A stretch of DNA of 64,000 nt from Takakia lepidozioides (taxonomy: Eukaryota > Streptophyta > Takakiopsida > Takakiales > Takakiaceae), in contig CM060731.1 in assembly GCA_030704615.1 (NCBI GenBank), positions 32,922,001 through 32,986,000 of the forward strand. Reading direction: 5' to 3'. Below are positions 44,301-55,700 of this stretch, in pieces. A program made the position numbers and the translations under genes. How positions within the stretch are numbered: position 1 is the stretch's first letter; each line of letters starts with the position of its first letter. The notes beneath the pieces are model-generated. The model saw only the letters and a program-made list of their open reading frames with translations, searched no databases and was not told the DNA's origin.

Positions 44301-44759
44301 TGTCATTTCTTGAAGAAACAGGCCGAAATAATCATAGTTGCAAAACTTGAACCACCATTTTGCCATACTCAAACTTACCAACTTAATATGTTGTCGCCCC
44401 CAAGATTTAACCACTATCCCAGGTCTGAAAATATGACTTGTTTTATATCACATCATGTGTTATTTTCCAGAATTTCATTTTTTTAAATAATTTCTTAAAT
44501 ATGGTAAAAAATTAAAACCCCCCAAAAGCCATAAGCAGTTTCCATATTTTAAATCTTTGACAAATCATTTATTGTATATGCTTGCACCCTAATGATTGGT
44601 TTTTGGAACTGTGAGACCCTCACAAAAGTTTTCATTTTTCTACCCCCATTGTACGCACTGAAACAATGTCAAGCGTATCATTCTGACTAGTTTTTGAAGT
44701 GAATAATACTGGGACAAGCAGCTAGTCTTCTCCTAAGTTAGGAGTGAGTAGATTGTGAC
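44301..44759. other. unassigned AT-rich spacer
   Basis: No gene or element recognised. Confidence 0.5.
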
Positions 44760-45032
44760 CAGTGTTGTGCGGGTCCGGGTTTTGAAGGCGGGTACCGGCG
44801 GGTTAGGACCCGTGCTATCACAAAAAACCCGGACCCCTGACCCGGGAACCGGACCCAGACCCGCCTGCCGGGAACCCGCTACCTGCGGGCATTAGTGTTT
44901 TATTATATTGCCCCCAATATGTTCTGCCCGGAGTATTGCCAATTTCTTATACCCGCCCAGTTTGGTACCTTGCTGCAATACCCTTACCCGTGCTGATACC
45001 CCGCCTCGCCCCCATATACGGGTCCAACACTG
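44760..45032. mobile_element. hAT-type MITE, 273 bases
   Basis: It starts CAGTGTTGTGCGGGTCC and ends GGGTCCAACACTG, with the 8-base flanks attgtgac (44752-44759) and gttgtgac (45033-45040) matching at 7 of 8. The interior is GC-rich and built of degenerate acccg/cgggt and ggaccc motifs. It shares CAGTGTTG ends and the 8-base target rule with the element at 40070, but the interior differs. Confidence 0.82.
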
Positions 45033-45295
45033 GTTGTGACATGAAAGGGGAACAGACTCAAACTAAAATGTCAGGAAAAAATAACCCTGCTGAAACCGCC
45101 GTAAAGGCAAACAGCGGGGATACTACCCTCTACCCAGTCCACAACAACGACGTAACTAATGATAGGTAGCAGTTTCTGCCGCTTTTTATGTATGTTATTG
45201 GGGCATAAAAGGCGCGCTCAAATCACCTGCACGTTTTTTCATCTCGGGCAGGGAGCTTAAAAAATGGGCACCTTGTTTAAAGCTCGGGTATAATA
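45033..45295. other. unassigned spacer
   Basis: Nothing recognised. Confidence 0.5.
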
Positions 45296-45355
45296 GGCCT
45301 CTGGATTATAAGGGCTACCTCCCCTTTCAAAAAAAAAAAAAGGGCCTCTGGATTA
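45296..45355 (+). mobile_element. 34-base LINE 3' end insertion with 13-base target duplications
   Basis: GGCCTCTGGATTA at 45296-45308 is repeated at 45343-45355. Between them lie agggctacctcccctttc and a run of about 13 A. The pre-tail matches the 3' end of the LINEs at 41.94 and 45.37 kb (read on their own strand). This is a severely 5'-truncated retroposition. Confidence 0.8.
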
Positions 45356-45367
45356 GTGCAGGCATTC

Positions 45368-45460
45368 AATTTTTTTTTTTAAAGGTGAAAGGGGAGGAAG
45401 CCTGCCCAGATTAACTTTATTCGAATTATTGAAGGGAAAAAAAATTAAACATTCATTTTC
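45368..45460 (-). mobile_element. LINE 3' end remnant, minus strand
   Basis: A T-run at 45370-45380 followed by aaggtgaaaggggaggaagcc reads on the minus strand as the same LINE 3' end (ggcttcctcccctttc plus A-tail). The internal boundary is unclear. Confidence 0.55.
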
Positions 45461-45855
45461 ATTTGTGATAATGCAGACGGAAAACTGCCGCATATAAATA
45501 TTTACATGCTAGGAATCCAAGACCTGAGAGAATGAGCAGCAATGACAGGCCGCACCTACAAAAGCCATCCTACAAAATTTCCATTGGAAAAATTGGGTCG
45601 TCCCCATGCGTTAGCGCCTGGTTTCAAGATTCCACATTTTGGCGTTTGGTGGAATTTTGAGCCAAGTGCTTCACAAAAGGTAATGCCCTGCCCAAGGTAG
45701 TTGCAGGACTTTAGGGCCCCGCCACGAGGGCTCTATCACCTTACCCTAGGAGAAATGAAAGTCCGCAAAGATTTTTTTTCTCATTTTTCAGTACATCTGC
45801 AAACAACAGAGGAGAGGAGGGGAGTTGACTGTCATGTCTATTGGGAAGTGAGGGG
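45461..45855. other. unassigned spacer
   Basis: Nothing recognised. Confidence 0.5.
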
Positions 45856-46045
45856 TTTGCTGGACCTTGGAGTCCGAGGAGCAGTGGTAATGGGCACATA
45901 CCACGTTGGATGTGGTTGTGGGTTCAAACCACGGTCTCGTGTGTCATGAAGGTGTCCACCTTTCAGTTGGAAGGCTGTAGCCCTTGTGGTGAGGAGACAC
46001 CATAATTTACGCACCCTCTGGGAGGCATCTATGTTTTTTTTTTCT
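45856..46045 (+). repeat. possible second tRNA-derived SINE
   Basis: The segment gagcagtggtaatgggc (about 45878) followed by gggttcaaaccac (45920-45932) resembles A and B boxes of a pol III promoter. A T-run at 46035-46044 could be a terminator. No second copy was found in this window, so the call rests on the boxes alone. Confidence 0.35.
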
Positions 46046-46413
46046 TACTTTGAACCCGGAATGCAGGATGGCTTGCCAAACGCTAAGAGAACACAAAATA
46101 TTCGTCATCTTGTAGGTAGAATCTGGCCACCCAACATATTTCCAAGAAGCCCACTCCTAAGAACAGGGAGGTAGAGTAATTCGATTGCAATTTGAAGTTT
46201 TTGGACAAAGGACCTGAAGTGGACCAAAGTTTGATGGGACACTCTGAACTGTGGGACTTTTGTGGGACTTTGCTAATGAACAAGGAGAAGAATAAAGAAA
46301 AAATCCACCCATAATCATCACAGAATCATTCATTAATTTCATCATCATCTCTTCATCCATTGTTGTTTTCTAGTGTGGCATGTGCCGTTGAGCACACATT
46401 GTACCATTGTTTT
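46046..46413. other. unassigned spacer
   Basis: Nothing recognised apart from gccgttgagcaca at 46384-46396, which recurs at 49287. Confidence 0.5.
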
Positions 46414-46632
46414 ATTGGCTCCTCTTTATTCTAAAGAGGGGACGCGACTACGCATAGGTGTCAAAATCGCTAAGCCCCTCTTGTGCCTTCCCCAGATGTC
46501 ACCTCATCTCCTTTGCTGAAAACTATTTCCTATGCCTCCAGGTAACACCTCCCTCAGGTAACATCTCTCTTAGTGAATAATTTATGAAGAATAAATTGAT
46601 GAATTCTCAAGTTTATTATGGATGAAAGTAGA
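46414..46632. repeat. left arm of a 3.6-kb inverted repeat
   Basis: Blocks ttggctcct, cccctcttgtgccttcccca, tcctttgctgaa and gaattctcaagtttattatg, and others, reappear in the same order as reverse complements at 49828-50030. Overall identity by eye is roughly three quarters. Confidence 0.8.
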
Positions 46633-46699
46633 TGTCACTATTCACAAAGAGGATCCATACGCGACAAGTCGCTTGTTAATATATACGTATTTACACTTA

Positions 46700-49250
46700 T
46701 GACCAAAAGACAAATGACAATAACATCCTGCTGGCCCATGAAGCGCTTCACCGGGCAAATCTGAACAATCAGCCTCTTGCTTTCTTGATGTTGGATTTTG
46801 AAAAAGCTTTTGACTCTATTGACTGGACATTCCTCCTCGCTGCTTTGGAAAAAACAGGTTTAGGTGGTCAGTTACTGTCTTGGGTAAGGATCCTTCTTCA
46901 GTCTGCCTCTAGTAAGGTAATGGTGAATGGTGTCATCTCCCAATCATTCCCTATCTCTAGGTCGGTTAGACAAGGGTGCCCATTGGCACCTTTCCTCTTT
47001 CTCATTGCGGCAGATTCTCTTGGGCACTTGTTTGAAGCCAGGCAGGACATTGTGGGCCTTCATTTACCTACCTTCCTGCCGGAAATGGCGAAGCTGTCAA
47101 TGTATGTTGGTGATACATCCTTACTGCTGGACAATTCATCCCGGGACAACATTGATCATGCACTTCAAGCCCTGCACATTTTCTGTCTTGGCTCTGGCTT
47201 GAAAATCAATTGGGGAAAGTCAGTGGGACTTCTCTCGGTGTTGCAGAGTCAGGCTTCTTCTGCTCACTGTGCTACTTGGGGGGAAGACATTGGCCTCCGA
47301 TGGCTTCAGGAAGGGGAATCCCACACGTTGTTGGGCCATCAGATTGGAATTAATGTGTCCCAAAAGAGCAGAATGTAGAACGTACTTTCCAGATTGAAAA
47401 GATTTCTTGCCCATGGAGCTCTTCCATGCTCTCAATTGATGGACGGGCACCGGTGGCAAACCAGGTTCTACTGGCCTCTTGTTGGTTCTCTGCAGCAGTG
47501 TGGGACCTAGGTACCTCCATGGTGAAAGAGATAAAAGCTCTTATTCGGAATTTTATTTGGGGCGCAATAGCGCAAACTCCGGTAAGACGGGCTCTGCTTT
47601 CTTGGGAGCAACTCTGCCAGCCCAAAAAGAAGGGGGGGCTTGCAATTTTGGATCCAACGGCACAGATCAAGGCTCTTTTAGCCAAGTGGATCCCTAGGGC
47701 CATTACGCACCGTCACAGCCCATGGAGTAAATTGATCCAGCCTTACTTGATGGGTGCCAAACCCTCTTCATCCCACTTGTGGGCAGATTCACTTCGCTGG
47801 ATTGTTCAAGGGAAAAATGTGAACGTGCACTTGGGATCCCGCCCATGGCAATCCATATGGGCTGCTTGGCAGTCTCTTAGGGACAAGCTCACTCAAAGAC
47901 CACCGGCAAACTCTGCAGAGGCCTGGCGACAACCTCTGTTTTGGAACAATGTTTTCCAGTCTCAAACACTGTCCCTGCAAAGACCAAAGTGGGCCTTATG
48001 GGGGCACAAAGGTCTTACTCATCTGGTCAAATACTTGGGAGCAGGGCAGTTACCTATCTCCAGCTGCAGTGACACAGAGTGTAGGGGCCAGACGAGCCGC
48101 TGCATGGCGTTCTCTTCTTGCAGACGTGCCAGATTCCATAACTGACCTATTGAGAAATGGAGGTGACTTGGAGGCCTTGCCAACTTGGACAGCTGAAACA
48201 ACCAACGGAGGTGGTACTGTCATGCTGGTCCTTTCTATGAATGATCAAATAACCTCTGGAATTTAGTTCATTTTAGACTGTGAGGACAACCTGCAGTTGA
48301 CAGGCTATGCGGATTTGCACAAGCAATCATTGTGCTTGATGACAAAGGAAATGCCAACCCAGCCCCACCGGGGGGGGGGGGGGGAATCGCAATGGGCCTT
48401 GCACTCCAGTTTCACTTGATTTCTACGCTATCCCTTGGCTGCTTTACAGTTCGACCCCGAGGAATGGAGCTGGAAGGATGAGCACCACTCTTCTTTCTTT
48501 GCTTATTCGGTGAAGTTAGGTTATTCGTTGTTGAGACCCATAACAACCTTCTTCTCTAGGTGGTCCGAAAAGTGGGGGCATTTGAATATGTCATCAGCCA
48601 ATTGGGACTCGGTGTGGAAAGATATTATATGGAAAAAACAAAGGGCTGCCAAAATCTCAGGCTTCTTGTGGAAGCTAGCTCATAGAATCTTGCCTGTCAA
48701 TGCCAAGACCTTATTCAACAATGCTACTTGCGGTTTGTGCATGTCACACCCTGAGGCCATCGAGCATTGCCTGGCAGACTGCCCCTTCCCTGCTAGAGTT
48801 TGGAGAGCTGTGTTACACTTTTACTCATGTTGGGAGTCTTTTCCATCCCCAGCCCCCTCCTCTCTTCTGCTCTTGAATTTTTTGCCTGCTCACGTGCCAT
48901 CTGTTTGCCCTGTGTGGGCAAGTCTAAGAGCTTTAACCTTATGGAACCTCTGGAAGGTTAGATGTGCTCTTGTTTTTGAAGGGAGACCCCCCAAGGGCAG
49001 GTATGTGTTTTTTTGCATTTATCAAGACCTGCTTACTGAGGGAAACCCAATTTGTTATTTTTCATTAACTTCTCTGAGTGACAAAAAAATACTTGAAATT
49101 CAATACTGTAGGTCCAAAAATTATGAAACCACCTTGATGCACTCTGCTCATCAAGGACTTTCCAGTGGTAGTAAGAACCTACGTGGAAGCCTGCTTGCAG
49201 TTTGGGAGATCTCAAGGTGACAAACAAAACAAAACAAAACAAAACAATCT
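46700..49250 (+). mobile_element. L1-like LINE, 5'-truncated, catalytically dead (LINE D)
   Basis: The plus-strand ORF2 remnant runs from the RT palm to the C-terminal zinc-ribbon domain and ends near an (AAAAC)n tract at 49222-49246. It lies between the arms of the inverted repeat. The words acacttatgacc and aaaagacaaatga occur both before it (46691-46719) and after it (49303-49335), suggesting a target duplication that later changed. Confidence 0.88.
46745..49220 (+). pseudogene. LINE D ORF2: RT palm, thumb and zf-RVT domain
   Basis: RT motif A is LDFEKAFDSIDW and motif B is VRQGCPLAPFLFLIAADSL. Motif C reads YVGD where YADD is expected, so the first catalytic Asp is replaced by Gly. The frame stops at 47378, resumes at 47426-48145, and resumes again at 48435-49220. 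That last piece carries the zf-RVT domain with CGLCMSHPEAIEHCLADCPF. A G-run at 48370-48382 lies in a gap between pieces. At least three lesions make this copy inactive. The C-terminal extension to 49220 is open but is probably not part of the original protein. Confidence 0.88.
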
Positions 49251-49550
49251 ATAGTGTCCTTAATATATTGACTAGTGTGGCCCTATGCCGTTGAGCACAT
49301 ACACTTATGACCAAGTGTACCAAAAGACAAATGAAAGGCCAATATTCCAGAAAGACCCAATTTCCTTATTTTCGTGAATTATCAATGACAAAAAAATACT
49401 TGGAGTTCAATATATCCCACATCATAGGTCGAACAATTATAAAATCACCTCGCTACACCCCTAGTCATCAAGAGCTTTTCAGCGGTATTAAGAACCTAGG
49501 CGGAGGCCTTGAGGTTTGGGAGATCTGAATGTGACATACAAAACAAGCCT
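49075..49550 (+). repeat. diverged direct duplication, about 155 bases per copy
   Basis: Copies are at about 49075-49230 and 49382-49548. They share atgacaaaaaaatacttg, catcaag, gtaagaacct or ttaagaaccta, and gtttgggagatct. The second copy lies outside the LINE coding part. Confidence 0.7.
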
Positions 49551-49692
49551 CAAACGGGGCGATGGGTTGTAGAGGAAGGTAAGAGAGGGAGCATGACTAA
49601 GCACAACACACCAATAGGTGCTTTGATATGGTGTAAGGTCCTTCGACCACATTCATTGAACATGATGAACAAGAGAGCCAACAAAACAAGAC
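49551..49692. other. unassigned spacer inside the inverted repeat
   Basis: Nothing recognised. Confidence 0.4.
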
Positions 49693-49902
49693 TAATTGCG
49701 TACAGCTCCTCCTTGTAAGGAATCTATTTTCATCCATAATAAACTTGAAAATTCATTCATTTATTTTTCATAAGTTGTTCAATAGCAGATATGTTACCTC
49801 TAATTGCGTATAGCTCCACCTTGTGTGGAATCTACTTTCATCCATAATAAACTTGAGAATTCATCCATTTATTTTTCATAAGTTGTTCAATAGCAGATAT
49901 GT
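49693..49902. repeat. tandem duplication with 108-base period
   Basis: Copies 49693-49800 and 49801-49902 share taattgcgta, agctcc, ttcatccataataaacttga and ataagttgttcaatagcaga. The second copy is also the start of the right inverted arm. Confidence 0.85.
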
Positions 49903-50030
49903 CGGAGAGGTGCTACCTAGAGAAGGTACATTCAGCAAAGGAAAAGAGTTGACAGCTGGGGAAGGCACAAGAGGGCTTAACGATTTACACTAGTCCCTAC
50001 TCTTGTCTTTAGAAAAAATAGGAGCCAACA
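49828..50030. repeat. right arm of the 3.6-kb inverted repeat
   Basis: This is the reverse-complement partner of 46414-46632. The arms stop matching beyond the ggagccaa block on both outer sides. Confidence 0.8.
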
Positions 50031-50710
50031 AACACTCCCTTGCTTATATTGATGGTACAACCAAAAGAGCTCTTTACTTGCCAGGGGGGAGTGGTGCCTC
50101 CTGCAAGGAAGAGCCAACAAAATAAACTGGGCTAGAAATAAGTCGGACATAGGTGTGGGCTAATCTGCGGCTAGGAAAGAAGGCCTACAGCCACCAGTTA
50201 ACTGAACGTCTGATCCTTCTGCTGTTGCTATTGACCAATTCAGCAAATCCAAGTCGGCCACATCAGCTCCTGATCGCCTCGAGATTGCAGAAAGTAGAAA
50301 CTCTTATTCCCAAACTGTTGTTTCCGACTCCCGAGCCGGGCAGCAAAAGATACTTCAGCCCGTGAAAAAGATGCGGGTCGATCCATCTCCTCACGATGGA
50401 GGGAATCCTGAGCTAAATTTGAAGGACATTTAGGGGACCTGGGTTGGGGACGTGGAGGCGCCGGCCGGGACCTGGGAGGGAGGGGTGAGGAGGAGACCCC
50501 GCGAAAGGGGTCCGACGTGGCAGGCGAGGTGGCGCGCTCGGAGAAGAGGCGCGAGAGTGTATTCAAACCCTGGAAAGGAGAGGGCGGGTGAGCCGATGGT
50601 GCGAGGGCCGCGCAGGGTCGGCCACAACACAAAGGGCGGGGTTTCGGGGCAGTCCCGCCACAAGCAACATGAAGCCCGCCCAAATGTGCGCCTAGCTCCT
50701 ACGCCCCCCC
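50031..50710. other. upstream flank of the E2F gene
   Basis: The stretch becomes GC-rich from about 50430. A long plus-strand frame there (50452-50781) looks like a by-product of base composition. It may include the E2F promoter. Confidence 0.45.
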
Positions 50711-50740
50711 CTCCTCTTCTTCTTCTTCTTCTTCTTCTTC
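50711..50740. repeat. (CTT)n microsatellite
   Basis: About nine CTT units in a pyrimidine-rich strand, a common context near plant transcription starts. Confidence 0.9.
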
Positions 50741-50772
50741 CCCTTTTCATCCTCGACCCCCTCCCCTTGCGT

Positions 50773-51145
50773 CCGCCATAGCCATATCCGCCACAGCCTG
50801 CACTTCACCGCCTGTAGGCGGCCTCTGTGTGTGCTGCTCGATCTTCCGTGCGCTGTTTCGACCTTGTATCGGTCAACCTCTTTTTCCCGCCATAGCCACA
50901 TCGACTTCTTTCCTGTCTGTCTTTCTCCGGCTTTCTCCGTCCAATCTTCGTCTTCTTCTTAGAAGTCTTGTTGCATCCTTCTCCCTCCCTCTCCCCGTGT
51001 TTCTCTCTCTCTTTTCCCCGCCATAGCCATACCCGCTCAGGCCGTCTTTCCTGCTCTGCTCCAACTTCCTTCATCCACTTCATTTTATCCTCGGCTTCTC
51101 TCGGGTACTCCTTCATCCTTCTTCCTCGTGGTGTAGCCATATCCG
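50773..51145 (+). repeat. four spaced copies of a CCGCCATAGCCATATCCG motif
   Basis: The motif starts at about 50773, 50887, 51018 and 51128, spacing 110-131. The DNA between the copies is pyrimidine-rich and itself loosely alike. It looks like a degenerate tandem repeat in the E2F leader. Confidence 0.7.
50883..50890 (+). promoter_or_regulatory. consensus E2F binding site
   Basis: TTTCCCGC matches the TTTSSCGC consensus exactly. It lies about 1.85 kb before the E2F start codon, in the presumed promoter or leader, which would allow self-regulation. One 8-base match is weak evidence by itself. Confidence 0.4.
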
Positions 51146-52741
51146 TGACAGGGCCGTCTTACCCGTTTGTTCTCAATCTTCCTTCATCCATGTTGCCGTC
51201 ATCTGCCTCCGCTGATTGTATGTATGTGGCATCGGCTCGGGTGTGACTTGTGGCCTCTTTTGGTAAGCTTTCTCCCGCTTTCCTTGGTTATTCGTTTTTG
51301 TCGGTTCTTTCTGTCTGGTATCGTGTGTGTCTTTGTGCAATACCTTTTTCTGTGGCTGTTCCGGTGGCACCCGGTTGTGTTTTTGCCTCTATTGGCGAGT
51401 TTTCCCTTCCAGTCCTCTCCGTTTGGCTCTTCGTTATCCGTGTTCTTTCATCAGGTCTCCCGCCATCTCTATCGGCTGTTTGGCTCTGTCACTGCCTGTG
51501 ACTTTTTGATTCATTTGCTGTTGAGCTTTCTCTCCGGCCCTTACTCCCTCTCATCTTTCATCCCCCTTATTCCCGCTGCCTCCTCCCGTATTTTCCACTT
51601 TCGTTTCTTTTGAACGTTCAATCTCCCTCCCCTATCTTCTTGTTGACTCTCCCACCAATCGCCCCGCTTATCCTTCTCTTTATACCTGGCTTGTCCCCTC
51701 CATATACGTCTGACTCTCTGTTCCCTTATCCGTCTTCATGGTCTCTCTGTCTGGTGTTTCTTGACACTCTTTCTATATGTAAGTATATGTTTTGCATTTT
51801 TCTGCCTGCTGTCTTCTTCCCACTTGTTTTCTTGTTGCATCTTGCGGTTGCCATCAGCTTCTGGATTCATTGTTACCATTTACCATCTCCACGCCTAGCC
51901 TACTTGTTACCGACTGTCCATACTCTCTATTTATAAGCTTGGAAGCCTCCTCTACCAATCTACCTGGCCTTTCTCTTTTCCTCGTCTTTGTCCTCTCAAT
52001 TGGTGAATCCCCCAGACATGTGTACTTCCTCCCTCTTCCCTTCTGCTTTTGATTCAACTGATGAATGGCAAGGCATTCGATCTGTAGGTTGGATGGGCGT
52101 CAAGGATCTTAAGTAGGTGGGTAACCACCTGGTGGAATAGGCCAAATCAATTTCCTACTTAGGTCAGGCTGTCGTCCCTCTTAGTTTTATTGGTACAACA
52201 CCTTCAACTCTGCTACGGTTTGCACTTCAGACGGTTCCATGAGAAGGTCGTATTATGGTTCCGGCTGTGAACAGCGAAAGAGCCATGTAGAGATGCTTAA
52301 TCAACCAGCGCCGGCATGGAACCTCCTGCACCAAGGAAAAGCCAAGATTGAGATCAACGACCTTCAGAACAGCAATGTAGGTCCATAACTCCACTCCAAG
52401 AACCTTGGCATCCCTTCTAGCTGTTTTACTCTGATTTTTTTGGCCCAGTTGATTTCGGACTGCAATCTACTGTAGGTCAGGGCTTGAAAGGTCATTTCTT
52501 TGCATCATCTTATTTTGACCTATTGTGTGTAATTTAAGGTGAAAGAACTGGCAAGGAACTAAAAAACACTCTACGACATGAGCTTATCAGAGAGACCTAT
52601 GACTTCAAAGTAGACAGTGAAGAAGTAATTGTAGTGTTGTGGCCTTAGAAGATCATCGAGTTGTTCGGGCATCATTTCTGTAGAATAGAGCTTGATGCAC
52701 TATGTATTCTGCTCAGCAATACTCTGATGTCATTGTGCCAG
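51146..52741 (+). other. presumed 5' leader and first intron(s) of the E2F gene
   Basis: Strongly T/C-rich DNA from 51150 to 52050, then ordinary sequence. No coding exon is recognisable. Plant E2F genes often have untranslated first exons, which fits. Confidence 0.45.
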
Positions 52742-55700
52742 ATGAAGCGCAGGAATGATGTGGATGAGGATCATGAGATGGAGATTAGTGGTTGGAATGG
52801 TTTTGTAAGCACAGAAACTAGCCCTATAGTTACACCCAGCTCAGGTGGCGGAGGAAGGAGAGGGAACCGGCCTAAGTTTGTGAGACAATCAAAAAATGGA
52901 CCTCAAACACCTGGCCAGTCTGGCATTGGTAAATTTCTTTAACCTACTCAAATCCAGTTCTCACAGTTGCTTCCACTTCCTTCCATTTTCAGCAGAGCTG
53001 ATGCCAATTTTTTCTCTCTTATACCCTCGCGCACTCTTCCAAGTAATTCCATTGCCTCCAGGGGAGGAGCACTAGAAAAAACCAAGCCCCAAGTGCTCCT
53101 AGAAAACAATGTGCCAGGCGGGTGGGACTTAGTACACCTTCTCAGAACTGAACGTGGCTGTTAGTGACCAGGGGTTTCTAGGAAGTCGCCAATATCTTCT
53201 CTGGATCTCATAGTAGGTAGGGCATGGAAAGAAGAAATGATATTGTCTCCACACTGTTGAGAGGCATTGTATGCGCTTGATTGTAAGCCCTTACATGATT
53301 CTTCAGTGTTTCTCCTTAGTGGATGAGGCTGAAGAGTGGCACAGGGATATGCAGAGGGACAGATGGTCAGCCTGTGAATTGGTTACTATGCAGCCTTGCA
53401 AGCAAAAGCCATATAGCATAGGATGTCTCAGTATAATGAAGTTGGGGCTCTGTTTGATACAAGCTTAGATTGGTACTCTTCATTGACATGATGATGTAGC
53501 AGTGTATTGATCCTATTCCTCTATGTCTATGTCGTTAGCCTTTAACATGTGAGCTCAATATTTCTCTATGTTGAGGTTTTCAGTTGTAATCTTCACAGGA
53601 AGTAAGTTGCCTTCATTCAAACCTCGAAGTTGTTGGGCCATACTTCTGTCCTTATTTTGCTATTTGCTTTATTACCTTCTGAGATGGAAACCCCCCCAAG
53701 TAGCTCAAATGGTTATGAGGGTCTCTTAAAGTGGATTTATTGTGATTGCATGGGAAGATCTAGGCATTTTTTCGTGAATCTCAATCTGAGGCCACCAACT
53801 TCTATGAAGTATCAAAATTGTAAACAGTCTTCTGGAAAGGGAGGAGTGCTCAATCCTAGCGGTAAGCTGTCATCAATGGGTATCAATCGCTGTGTGTGCA
53901 GGATCTCCAACAAGTAGTGCACCCACACCAAACAGTACCTGTCGCTACGACAGCTCACTAGGTATGTCCTTCCATGTAGCTTAATTTCCAGGTTGGCCTG
54001 TACATGCTTTCCATTTTTAGCCTACATCCACTTGGAGTGGATGTACGTTGTTACTGTGAAAACCTTTTCACTCAAGTATCGTTGACTGTCTTCGTACTTG
54101 TGAGCTGACTGTCCCTCTGTTCCTCTCAGGATTGTTGACAAAGAAGTTCATTGACCTCATCAAGCAAGCAGATGATGGTGTCCTGGATCTCAATAAAGCT
54201 GCAGACACTCTGCATGTTGGTAGCTCATCCTTCACTGATGTTTACTATGTGAAAGTTTGCTGGTAAATTTTTCAAGGTAAAAGTTCCAATTGGCAATAGA
54301 TTTTGTAAAGCTGGCTTGTATGCATGAAGAAGTTGAGTGGATGTCTTCCTTTGACCCCACTGTTGGCTAATGAGTGTGAACATTCAGAAGACTCCGGATC
54401 TTTTTTGCATAAGCTGTAGTAAAACACCCAGTTTTCTTGAAGAGTCAATGATGGTAACAGGTACAGAAGCGGAGAATTTATGACATCACCAATGTGCTCG
54501 AGGGGATTGGATTGATTGAAAAAAAGTTGAAGAACCGGATACGCTGGAAGTAAGTGGTCTCTTTCTGCCTGGTGTGCTTCCTAACAGTTCCAGTGTGTAA
54601 GCTTCAGGAAAGCTAAGTGGAGACCATTACCCTCCTGGTTCTCCCGCACTGTTTATATTGTGATGTTGAAGGTCTCCACTCTAAGTAAGTGTAACAAAGA
54701 GATGAGCACACTCCTCATCTATTAGCTGCAGATGGGGGATTTCCTTTCTAGAGTGGGAACTTGGTTGAGCCTATTCTATGTCCTCTACATTTAAACTTGA
54801 GACACACATGAACTGCTCACAGCTACTCACTTCTTGACTTTTCATTGCTTGTGGGACAGGGGCCTTGGGGTGGCAAGGCCAGGGGAAGCTAAGGATGATA
54901 TTGCCATGCTTCAGGTAGTAATATCTCGCAGTCTAGCAATTGCGTTTGCACTGTCTTCCACTTCTACAACCATATCCAAATTCTTACGATATTCATACAA
55001 TCACCATCCGCATCACAACTATGTGCTAACCTATATCTCAGTGGAATGCTATGAAAATACTTCTCTTTTTGGACTTCATATGGTGTACATCAACAAAATA
55101 CAATGACATTGGACATTCCTATCTCCCCTTTACTTTGATTCACATACTCATGTAAGTGTGCTTTCACAGGCGGAGGTGGAGGACCTGCACGTGGAGGAGC
55201 GAAGGCTGGATGAGAGCATTCGGTAGGTTTGGTATTTTTTAGCTTGCTTTATATATTATGTCAGCATCCATTGGGATAAGGGAATCTCCATCAAGCTCCT
55301 TTCCTGACTGTGGTTGTGTGGATTGCAGGGAAATGAGAGAGCGGCTGCGCACCCTGAGTGAAGATGAGAACAACAAGCAGTATGCGTCCTTCCTCATCTG
55401 TGTTCAGCTTGGGGTTCGTTCATACTAGGCATTCCGGCTATGAGCTTTTGAGAAATCATCAAGATCTGGGCTTTCTGCATTCATCTCTAGTGGTGGCATT
55501 GTAGAACTCTCATTTTCTCTGGAGCAGGTCAATATCTAGACTGCATTCACTAGCCATTTTATTCTGCCCTCCTCTCCAGATGGCTTTATGTTACTGAGGA
55601 TGACATCAAGAGCTTGCCATGCTTTCAGGTCAGTGAAATTTCTCTGCAGTCGTTCAAGCTTTTCTGAACCTGTGTGCCTGAAACTGAGCTTTTGAAACAC

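Noticed and set aside
50452-50781. 109-codon plus-strand frame and matching minus-strand frames
   Set aside because: GC-rich and low-complexity (Arg, Pro, Leu runs) with no domain and no splice logic; probably E2F promoter DNA.
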